Source: an uncultured Collinsella sp. (GTDB lineage Bacteria > Actinomycetota > Coriobacteriia > Coriobacteriales > Coriobacteriaceae). Taken from it: DNA of 26,739 nt. The stretch spans positions 1-26,739 of the forward strand of contig CAAESW010000083.1 of the NCBI GenBank assembly GCA_900758845.1. The letters run 5' to 3'. Positions 16,447 through 23,600 of this stretch are shown here, piece after piece. Under the pieces are notes generated by a model. It searched no databases, was not told the DNA's origin, and saw only the letters and a program-made list of their open reading frames with translations. The position numbers were made by a program, and so were the translations under genes. How positions within the stretch are numbered: position 1 is the first letter of the stretch; the number at the start of each line of letters is the position of its first letter.

Positions 16447-17364
16447 ATGGATCTGCCCATCAGCTTGCAAGACATCACGTATGCCGAGAACTATCTGGCG
16501 CAGGGCGACCTGGCTACGGCGACGCCGCTGCTGGAGCGTCTGGTGGAGCTCGCCGAGGAGTATATCGACGCTGAGTGCAAGACGGAGGAGAAGCGTCAAT
16601 ACTTTAGCTTCGATAGCAAGTTTGAGCGCTTGGCCTATCGCCGCGTGGAGAAGGATCCGCGCGAGCTCGTGCAGGTCGAGGTGCCGTTTGACCGCCTGTA
16701 CTCTGACATGGCGTTTGCCTACATTCGCCAGCAGGATTATGTAAGCGCTCGTAATGCCCTGATGCAGGCTGTGCGTTGGGACCCCATGAACTGCAACTAT
16801 CGCTTGGATTTGGCCGAGCTGTTCCGTGCACTCGAGGACAAGCAGGAATGGGCATCGCTCTCGTTCTCGGTGCTGGAGCGTGCAAGCGATGGCAAGTGCG
16901 CCGCCCGCGCTTACGCCAATCTAGGTCAGTACTTCTTGGAGCCCGAGACCGAGAACGTTTCGGCTGCCGTGGGCTGCGCGCGTCTGGCGCTGCGCCTGGC
17001 GCCCAACGATGCGCATACGACGCGCCTGCTCAACAAGATCCATACCACCTATCCGGATGCCGCTGATGAGAGCGACGACCATGTGATGGGTGAGCTCGCC
17101 CTGCAGGGCGTGCCGACCTCGCCTTCGGCCGAGATTGCCATCTGCCTGATCATGTGTGCGACCGATGCTGCAAGCGACGGCGACAAGCAGGAGGCGACGC
17201 GCCTGACGGTGCGTGCTCGCGACTTGGTGGGCGAGGAGGCCTGCGCGGCGATTATCAAACTGGTGCGCGAGAGCGATGCCGAGCTCAATGCCGAGCGCAA
17301 GGCAAAGCGCGAGACTGCGGGCTCAAACGTCGATGGCGCCAAGGAGGTCGGCGATGCCCAGTAA
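16447..17364 (+). CDS. tetratricopeptide-repeat protein
   Basis: The product has 305 residues and is all-helical in appearance, with no signal peptide or membrane segment. TPR-like helix pairs are visible at ~85-120 (DMAFAYIRQQDYVSARNALMQAVRWDP), ~125-150 and ~155-190 (AYANLGQYF, then ARLALRLAPND). The end is charged and probably disordered. TPR proteins act as protein-binding scaffolds; the partner here is unknown. The ATG at 16447 has GAGGAG five bases upstream. The end overlaps smpB by 11 bases, with the smpB ribosome site inside this gene, so the two are an operon. Confidence 0.85.
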   Translation: MDLPISLQDITYAENYLAQGDLATATPLLERLVELAEEYIDAECKTEEKRQYFSFDSKFERLAYRRVEKDPRELVQVEVPFDRLYSDMAFAYIRQQDYVSARNALMQAVRWDPMNCNYRLDLAELFRALEDKQEWASLSFSVLERASDGKCAARAYANLGQYFLEPETENVSAAVGCARLALRLAPNDAHTTRLLNKIHTTYPDAADESDDHVMGELALQGVPTSPSAEIAICLIMCATDAASDGDKQEATRLTVRARDLVGEEACAAIIKLVRESDAELNAERKAKRETAGSNVDGAKEVGDAQ

Positions 17365-17824
17365 GCGTGAACGCAAGCTCATTTCTAAGAATCGCTCGGC
17401 GCATCACGAGTACTTTATCGATGAGACGTTTGAGTGCGGTATTGAACTGAGTGGCACCGAGGTCAAGTCGATTCGCGAGCGCGCCTGTCAGATCACTGAC
17501 ACTTTTGCGCTGATTCGTGGCGGCGAGTGCTGGCTCGTCGGCCTGCATATCCACCCTTATAGCCATGGTGGCGTGTGGAATCGCGATCCCGACCGTCGGC
17601 GTCGTCTGCTGCTGCACCGCAAGGAGATCGACTTTCTTGACGGCAAACTTCGCAACCGTGGTTATGCGCTGGTTCCGTTGGAGCTCTACTTTAATACCGA
17701 CGGCCGCGTAAAGCTGCTGCTGGGTCTGGGTCGCGGCAAGAAGCTCTACGACAAGCGCGAGGACATGGCCAAGCGTGATGTCCAACGCGAGATCGACCGC
17801 GCCCTTAAGGAACGCAACCGCTAG
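17354..17824 (+). CDS. smpB: SsrA-binding protein SmpB
   Basis: SmpB binds tmRNA and delivers it to stalled ribosomes for trans-translation. The product has 156 residues, normal for the family. Conserved pieces are KLISKNRSAHHEYFI near the start, ELSGTEVKSIRE in the RNA-binding barrel, and GRGKKLYDKREDMAKRDVQR with a basic tail at the end. AAGGAGG lies six bases ahead of the ATG, and the start overlaps the TPR gene. No tmRNA gene (ssrA) is seen in the window. Confidence 0.98.
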   Translation: MPSKRERKLISKNRSAHHEYFIDETFECGIELSGTEVKSIRERACQITDTFALIRGGECWLVGLHIHPYSHGGVWNRDPDRRRRLLLHRKEIDFLDGKLRNRGYALVPLELYFNTDGRVKLLLGLGRGKKLYDKREDMAKRDVQREIDRALKERNR

Positions 17825-17837
17825 GCACTCTGTATAA

Positions 17838-17902
17838 GTTGCGGTGGAATACGGACTGTTTTGCCTATTTGAGGGGCTATTCAGTCCCTATTTCACTGCA
17901 AC
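17838..17902. repeat. 65-base palindromic repeat, copy 2 (family F3)
   Basis: It matches the repeat at 8531-8594 over both arms (starts GTTGCGGTGGAATACGGACT, ends CAGTCCCTATTTCACTGCAA plus C). Its loop also keeps GTTTTGCC. It lies 13 bases after the smpB stop. Confidence 0.88.
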
Positions 17903-17945
17903 TGCGGGCGTCTCATCTTTCTTACTGTTCTGACACATATGTCTT

Positions 17946-17978
17946 AAAGGCGGCGTCCGTTATGGGTCCGCCTTTTTT
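17946..17978 (+). terminator. TPR-smpB operon terminator
   Basis: AAAGGCGG (17946-17953) pairs with CCGCCTTT (17968-17975) and runs into TTTTTT (17973-17978). Confidence 0.75.
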
Positions 17979-18029
17979 GTGGGTACATACATTCATGAGG
18001 TTCAATCCTGGGTTAGGGGAGTGATCGTT

Positions 18030-18533
18030 ATGGACAAAACTGCGTTCTTTACGATGCCGAGCGGCCTGTATGTGGTGAGTGCCGCGGCCGACGGGCTGCG
18101 TGCCGGCTGCGTTATCAACACAGCGGTGCAGGTGACATCCGCCCCGCCGCGCATCTCGGTTGCCGTGAACAAGGAAAATGTCACGTCCGGCGTAATCGCA
18201 TCGGCTAAGGCCTTTGCGCTGACCGTGATTGACCAGACCGCCGACATGCTCTATATCGGCAATTTTGGCTTCCGCACCAGCAGTGATTATGACAAGTTTG
18301 CCAAATACGAGACCCGCGAGACGGCTCTGGGCATGCCCTATGTGCCTGAGCACGCGGCGGCCCTGTTTAGCTGCCGTTTGATCGACACTGTGGATGTGGG
18401 CACGCATCTGCTGTTTATTGGCGAGGTCGAGGATGCCGAGCGCCTGAGCGACGAGACGCCGCTGACGTACGACTACTATCACAAGGTGCTAAAGGGCAAG
18501 ACGCCGCCCAAAGCCTCGTCGTATCAAGGCTAG
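18030..18533 (+). CDS. flavin reductase-like FMN-binding protein
   Basis: The product has 167 residues with the flavin reductase split-barrel fold. It begins KTAFFTMPSGLYVVSAAADG, and continues with INTAVQVTSAPPRISVAVNK and a long domain ending with a YYHKVLKGKTPPKAS motif. In anaerobes such proteins pass electrons between NAD(P)H, flavin and rubredoxin. Some relatives are fused to rubredoxin (high-molecular-weight rubredoxin); here a separate rubredoxin follows 88 bases later, supporting a joint redox role. The ATG at 18030 has AGGGGAG eight bases ahead. No terminator separates it from the rubredoxin, but the rubredoxin has its own promoter. Confidence 0.92.
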   Translation: MDKTAFFTMPSGLYVVSAAADGLRAGCVINTAVQVTSAPPRISVAVNKENVTSGVIASAKAFALTVIDQTADMLYIGNFGFRTSSDYDKFAKYETRETALGMPYVPEHAAALFSCRLIDTVDVGTHLLFIGEVEDAERLSDETPLTYDYYHKVLKGKTPPKASSYQG

Positions 18534-18550
18534 AAATGTTCTAAAAATAC

Positions 18551-18578
18551 TTGCATTATATTATTGAGAATATATACT
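18551..18578 (+). promoter_or_regulatory. rubredoxin promoter with Fur/PerR-like palindrome
   Basis: TTGCAT (18551-18556) and TATACT (18573-18578) are spaced by 16 bases. The inverted repeat TATATT-ATTGAG-AATATA (18557-18574) fills the spacer exactly. Its AT-rich form recalls Fur-family boxes (PerR/Fur). A bound repressor would block the promoter. The regulator is inferred, not seen. Confidence 0.6.
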
Positions 18579-18621
18579 AATAAGTAAGTACACCAGCAGT
18601 CACGTTCGAGAGGAGAACATC

Positions 18622-18765
18622 ATGGCTGAGGAGAAGAAGACGTATAAGTTTGTGTGCACCGTTTGCGGTTACGAGGTTGAGGTCGACACGCCCGAGCTGC
18701 CCGAGGACTACGTGTGCCCGGTCTGCGGCGTCGGCCCCGATGAGTTTGAGCTTGTCGAGGAGTAG
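18622..18765 (+). CDS. rubredoxin
   Basis: This is a 47-residue electron carrier with one iron bound by four cysteines, C12 and C15 (CTVCGY) and C32 and C35 (CPVCG). The PEDYVCPVCGVGPDEFE end is typical of rubredoxins that follow or are fused to flavin reductases. It probably takes electrons from the flavin reductase just upstream and may feed oxygen- or peroxide-removing enzymes encoded elsewhere. GAGAGGAG lies upstream of the ATG at 18622. It is slightly shorter than the usual ~52-54 residues. Confidence 0.95.
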   Translation: MAEEKKTYKFVCTVCGYEVEVDTPELPEDYVCPVCGVGPDEFELVEE

Positions 18766-18805
18766 CTCGTAGACACACGACTTGCAACAACATATAGCTC
18801 TGTCC

Positions 18806-18841
18806 AAGGGCCCCGGTCGAATTCTCGGCCGGGACCCTTTT
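18806..18841 (+). terminator. rubredoxin terminator
   Basis: A stem of about 15 pairs, with one mismatch and one wobble, around an ATTC loop is followed by TTTT (18838-18841). On the minus strand an A-rich side makes it possibly bidirectional with the Nramp gene. Confidence 0.78.
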
Positions 18842-18864
18842 GATTTATCTGACGGTTTAAAACG

Positions 18865-18888
18865 GTCTCACGTGTTACAGATTGAGAC
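18865..18888. repeat. solo, truncated palindrome of family F6
   Basis: GTCTCA and TGAGAC flank CGTGTTACAGAT. The right half, TGTTACAGATTGAGAC, matches the right arm of the three units at 20297-20513. It lies just beyond the 3' end of the Nramp gene; the array lies beyond its 5' end. Confidence 0.75.
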
Positions 18889-18917
18889 GTTATATCTGGA
18901 CAGTCACGCCATCCCAA

Positions 18918-20174
18918 TTACATTCCCGTTAGCAGCACGATGTCGAGAATCGTCACGATGGCACCGATCCCTACGAGCAGCGCGTTGAGCGGGCGCGAGT
19001 TGACGTATTTGCCCATGACGCGGCGTGAGCTGGTGAGCCGTATGAGCACAAAGACCGTAATCGGCAGCTGAAGCGACAGCAGCGCCTGACTCCAGATGAG
19101 ACCCTCAAAAGGATTCGGGACGACCAAGCACGCCGCCACTGCGCCGACGAAACAAGCCGCCACCCCGATCGAGGAATGTCGGTCGTGGATGTCGTATTCC
19201 TCGTCGAACATGCCTGCGGTGATGGTGCCCGCCGCCATGCCCGCCGTCACACTACTCGATATACCCGCAAACAGCAGTGCCACCGCAAAGATGGCCGAGC
19301 TTGCCGGGCCCAGAATGGGGGAGAGCGAGGCCGCTGCGACGGCGAGGTCGTCTACGACAATGCCGTGCGCAAAGAAGGTCGTTGCGGCCAGGATGACCAT
19401 GGCCGAGTTGATTGCCCAGCCCACGCCCATCGAAAAGAGCGTGTCGAAGAGCTCATAGCGTAGACGTTCTTCGATAACCTGCTCGCCTTGGCCTTCGAAG
19501 TGCATGGATTGGATGACCTCGGAGTGCAGGAAGAGGTTGTGAGGCATAACGACCGCGCCTAGGACACTTACGATAATCGCGGCCGAGCCGGTGGGCATAC
19601 TGGGTGTGATCCAGCTTGCGGCGGCCTGCGGCCAGTCGACCTTGACCAGCGTAAGCTCAGCCAAAAACGAGAGTCCTACCACGCCTACGAAGGCGATGAT
19701 CCATCGCTCGGCGCGCTTGTAGGAGCTCGTCATGAGCATCGCCATCGATACTGCCGCCACGATGACGCAGCCCGCGCGCACGGGCAGCCCAAAGAGCATT
19801 TGAAGGGCAATCGCGCCACCCAGGACTTCGGCCATGGCGGTGGCGATGGCCGCGAGATAGGCGCTGGCGAGTACCGCGCGTCCCACGATGCGGGGGAGGT
19901 AGCGTGTCGTGGCCTCGGCAAGACAGGCGCCCGTGGCGATACCCAGGTGTGCCGCGTTGTGCTGCAGCACAATGAGCATAATTGTGGACAGCGTGACGAT
20001 CCACAGCAGCGCGTAGCCAAACTGCGAGCCCGCGGCCATATTGGAGGCCCAGTTGCCCGGGTCGATAAAGCCGACGGTCACGAGCAGCCCGGGGCCGACA
20101 TGCCGCGCAATGTCTAGGCCTCCGTGACCACCGGTGCGCCGGGAGCCAAAGTGTTGTTTGAGATGGTTGAGCAT
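18918..20174 (-). CDS. mntH: Nramp family divalent metal transporter (MntH-like)
   Basis: This is a proton-coupled Mn2+/Fe2+ importer of the cell membrane. The product has 418 residues and about 11 hydrophobic segments. The metal-site motifs are present: DPGN at 38-41 in VGFIDPGNWASNMAAGS and MPHN at 210-213 in GAVVMPHNLFLHSEV. DPGNW with SNM differs from the common DPGNFATNI of MntH, so a sub-branch is likely; Mn2+ is favoured but not proven. The ATG at 20174 has GGAG upstream. An earlier in-frame start at 20210 would fall at the predicted transcription start and is rejected. The promoter and operator-like palindrome are at 20211-20250. The gene is divergent from gltB. Confidence 0.93.
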   Translation of the reverse strand: MLNHLKQHFGSRRTGGHGGLDIARHVGPGLLVTVGFIDPGNWASNMAAGSQFGYALLWIVTLSTIMLIVLQHNAAHLGIATGACLAEATTRYLPRIVGRAVLASAYLAAIATAMAEVLGGAIALQMLFGLPVRAGCVIVAAVSMAMLMTSSYKRAERWIIAFVGVVGLSFLAELTLVKVDWPQAAASWITPSMPTGSAAIIVSVLGAVVMPHNLFLHSEVIQSMHFEGQGEQVIEERLRYELFDTLFSMGVGWAINSAMVILAATTFFAHGIVVDDLAVAAASLSPILGPASSAIFAVALLFAGISSSVTAGMAAGTITAGMFDEEYDIHDRHSSIGVAACFVGAVAACLVVPNPFEGLIWSQALLSLQLPITVFVLIRLTSSRRVMGKYVNSRPLNALLVGIGAIVTILDIVLLTGM

Positions 20175-20210
20175 GGTGCGCTCCTGCGTGCCGTTTGCTT
20201 GACGCCGCAA

Positions 20211-20250
20211 AGGATACCCGTTTTAGGCCAAAAAGTTAACCGTGACTAAC
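20211..20250 (-). promoter_or_regulatory. Nramp gene promoter with operator-like palindrome
   Basis: On the minus strand, -35 TTAACT (20234-20239) and -10 TATCCT (20211-20216) are spaced by 17 bases. A palindrome GTTA-8-TAAC (20235-20250) overlaps the -35. Metal-responsive repressors of the DtxR/MntR type bind GTTA/TAAC-type palindromes, though the spacing here is not canonical. Confidence 0.45.
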
Positions 20251-20296
20251 AAAATTGTTGTATTTGAATAGGATGGTGAAAGGGAGTTGCCGAAAT

Positions 20297-20513
20297 GTCT
20301 TGATCTGTAACGACTAGGGATGGAAATTGGGTCTAGGTGTTACAGATCAAGACAGGAAGAAATGGTCCTATGGAAAATCTCGATCTGTAACAGTTAGCTG
20401 CAAAAACCGGCCCTTCGTGTTACAGATTGAGATAAACCAAAACTGTCCTGCAGAAAATCTCAATCTGTAACATCTAAGCGCCAAAATCGGCTCCTCCTGT
20501 TACAGATTGAGAT
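20297..20513. repeat. array of three tandem palindromes, exact period 80 (family F6)
   Basis: Three 57-base units (20297-20353, 20377-20433, 20457-20513) are separated by two 23-base spacers. The arms are 15-16 bases: unit 1 GTCTTGATCTGTAAC with GTTACAGATCAAGAC, perfect; unit 2 with one G-T; unit 3 ATCTCAATCTGTAACA with TGTTACAGATTGAGAT, perfect. The ~25-base loops and the spacers are only loosely related. The spacers share TGTCCT-like and GAAAATCT pieces. Substitutions in one arm are matched in the other, which points to selection for pairing. No frame is present. Confidence 0.88.
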
Positions 20514-20696
20514 GTTTGAAGCGGTGAGTTTACAGGTCGAACTTGGGCCCTTGTTGCCGTCCTTGAGGTCGGCGGTGTCCACTCGTAGGGCGTGCGTTAC
20601 GCGATTGTTTCGAAACGGGTGGGAAACACAACGGGTCGGCGATGCTCCTAGTATGCCTATTCAACTGACTGTCTAAATATCTAGGGGAGGATCGCG
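20514..20696. other. gltB upstream region
   Basis: This is the rest of the 20175-20696 gap. TAGTAT (20649-20654) is a possible -10 without a convincing -35. The ribosome site AGGGGAGG is at 20683-20690. No riboswitch or terminator is recognised. Confidence 0.35.
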
Positions 20697-23600
20697 ATGC
20701 AGGCAGATTCCGCTCAGCAGCAGGGCCTTTATCGCCCCGAATTCGACCACGATGCATGTGGCATCGGCGCGCTTGCCGATATCAACGGCGAGCGCCATCA
20801 CCAGATTCTGGACGACGCGCTGTCCATTCTGGTCAACTTGGAGCACCGCGGCGGTACGGGACTCGAGAAGAACACCGGCGACGGCGCCGGCATCCTGTTC
20901 CAGGTTCCGCATCACTTTTTCCGTAAAGAGGCTCAAAAGTGCGGCCAGATTCTGCCGGCAGAGGGCGACTATGGCGTGGCCATGCTGTTCTTCCCGCAGG
21001 ACAACAAGGGCGTAGAGGATGCCCGCCGCGTGTTTGAGGAGGGTTGCGCCGAGGCCGGCGTGCCGCTGCTCTTTTGGCGCGAGGTGCCGGTCGACCCGCA
21101 CGACCTGGGCGAGACGGCCCGCGCCTGCATGCCCACTATCCTGCAGGCCTTCCTGGGCCGTCCGGACGACACGCCCGCCGGCGACGCCTTCGAGCGCCGC
21201 CTGTACGTGTGCCGCCGCACCATCGAAAAGAAGGCCGACGCCGAGTTTGCCCTGCGCGACAAGATCTTCTATGTGTGCTCCATGAGCTCGCGCACCATCG
21301 TGTACAAGGGCATGCTGGTCGCCACGCAGATGCGCCGCTTCTTCATCGATCTCAACGACGCCGCCGTCAAAACGGCCGTGGCGCTCGTCCACTCGCGCTA
21401 CTCCACCAACACTACACCCAGCTGGGAGCGCGCGCACCCCAACCGCTTTATCATCCACAACGGCGAGATCAACACCCTCAAGGGCAACGTCAACTGGATC
21501 CGCGCCCGCGAACCCAACCTGTACAGCCCCGTGCTGCAGCACGATCTTGAGCGCGTGATGCCCATCATCAACCGCGAGGGCTCCGATTCCGCGATTCTGG
21601 ACAACGTGCTTGAGTTTTTGGTCATGAACGGTCGCCCGCTTACGCGTGCCGCGTCCATGCTGTTGCCCGAGCCGTGGGACCACAACGACAGCCTGAGTGA
21701 GGAGCGCCGCGCCTACGACGCTTACCAGTCCATGCTCATGGAGCCGTGGGATGGCCCGGCGGCCATCGCCTTTACCGACGGTCGCACGCTGGGTGCCGCC
21801 CTCGACCGTAACGGCCTGCGTCCCGCCCGCTACTATGTGACGCGCGACGGTCGCTTTATGCTGGCAAGCGAGGTGGGCACCATCGAGGTGAGCCCCGAGA
21901 ACATCCTGACGAGCGGCTGTCTGGGACCGGGCCAGATGCTCGAGGTCGATTTTGCCCGCGGCCGCGTCATCTACAACGACGAGCTGCGCGCCCGTTACGC
22001 CAAGGAAAAGCCCTATCGCGACTGGATCGCCGAGGAGACGCTGACCGTCGACGCGCTCGACAAGCCCGTCGCGCCCACGCCCGCCGAGGATACCGAGGTG
22101 CCCGCCGCCGTGCGCATGGCCAAGCTCGGGTATCACTGGGATGATGTTGACGAAGTCGTGCGTCCCATGGCCCAGCAGGGCAAGGCGCCGCTCGCCTCGA
22201 TGGGTATCGATGCGCCGCTGGCCTGCCTGTCCAAGAAGACGCGCTCGTTCTTCGACTACTTCTATCAGCTGTTCGCCCAGGTCACGAACCCGCCGATCGA
22301 TGCCCTGCGCGAGCATATGGTCACCTCGACCACGCTCTACCTGGGCAACCACGGCAACCTGCTCGAGGATTCCCGCACGGCCTGCCAGCTGGTGCGCTTG
22401 GAGCGTCCGCTGCTGAGCGAGGAGGAGTTCGAGCGTATCTGCGCCATCGACCGCGTGGGCTTTAAGACCCGCCGTTTCCGTGCCGTGTACCGCCGCGACG
22501 CCGGCGAGGGCGCGCTGCAGGCTGCGCTCAAGCAGCTTGCAAAGGATGTTGAGGCTGCGGTCCGCGACGGCGTGAACATCGTGGTGTTGAGCGATCGCGC
22601 CGCTGCGGGTGAGGTGCCCGTGCCGTCGCTGCTCGCCGTGGGCTGCGTGCACAACCACCTGATCCGCGCCGGCGTGCGTACCTTTGCCGACATCGTGGTG
22701 GAGTGTGGCGACGCCGTGTCCCCGCACGACTTTGCGGCGCTGGTGGGCTACTCCGCGAGCGGCATCTATCCGTACAACGCGCATGCGTGCATTCGCGACT
22801 TGGCGGCGCACGGCGATCTGGACGTGACAGCTGAGCAGGGCATCGCCAACTACAACAAGGCTGCGACCGCCGGCATCGTCTCCATCATGTCCAAGATGGG
22901 CATCTCCACGGTGCAGAGCTACCATTCGGCACAGATCTTCGAGGCCGTGGGCTTCACTCCGGAGTTCGTCAACGCGTACTTCGCCGGCACGGTGAGCCGT
23001 GTGGGCGGTATGGGTGTCGAGGACGTCGAGCGCGAGCAGAATGAGCGCTACGACGCCGCGCTCGCTATCCTTAAGAGCCCGGCTCCCGATCAGCTGCCCA
23101 CGCTAGGTCTGACCAAGTGGCGCCCGCTCGGCGGCGAGGATCACCTTATCGACCCGCAGACCGTCTACCTGCTGCAGACCGCCTGCCGCGAGGACAGCTA
23201 CGACACCTTTAAGGAGTACAGCGCCCGCCTGCACCGCACCGGCCGTGCCGTGCGCCTGCGTGACCTGCTGGACTTTAATGTCAACGGTCGCACGCCGGTT
23301 TCGCTCGACGAGGTGGAGCCCGCGCTCAACATCGTCCGCCGCTTTAACACCGGCGCCATGTCGTACGGCTCCATCAGCAAGGAAGCACACGAGTGCATGG
23401 CCATCGCCATGAACCGCCTGCACGGCCGTTCCAACTCGGGCGAGGGCGGCGAGGACCCGCGTCGCGAGACCCCGCTGGCTAACGGTGACTCCAAGAACTC
23501 CGCCATCAAGCAGGTGGCAAGCGCGCGCTTTGGCGTGACGAGCCGCTACCTGTGCAGCGCCTTCGAGATTCAGATCAAGATGGCCCAGGGCGCCAAGCCC

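Noticed and set aside
20297..20513. CRISPR array
   Set aside because: There are only three units, the repeats are paired inverted arms rather than identical direct repeats, and no cas gene is present.
20514..20696. Riboswitch or glutamine-sensing leader before gltB
   Set aside because: No recognisable conserved core or terminator/antiterminator pair was seen.
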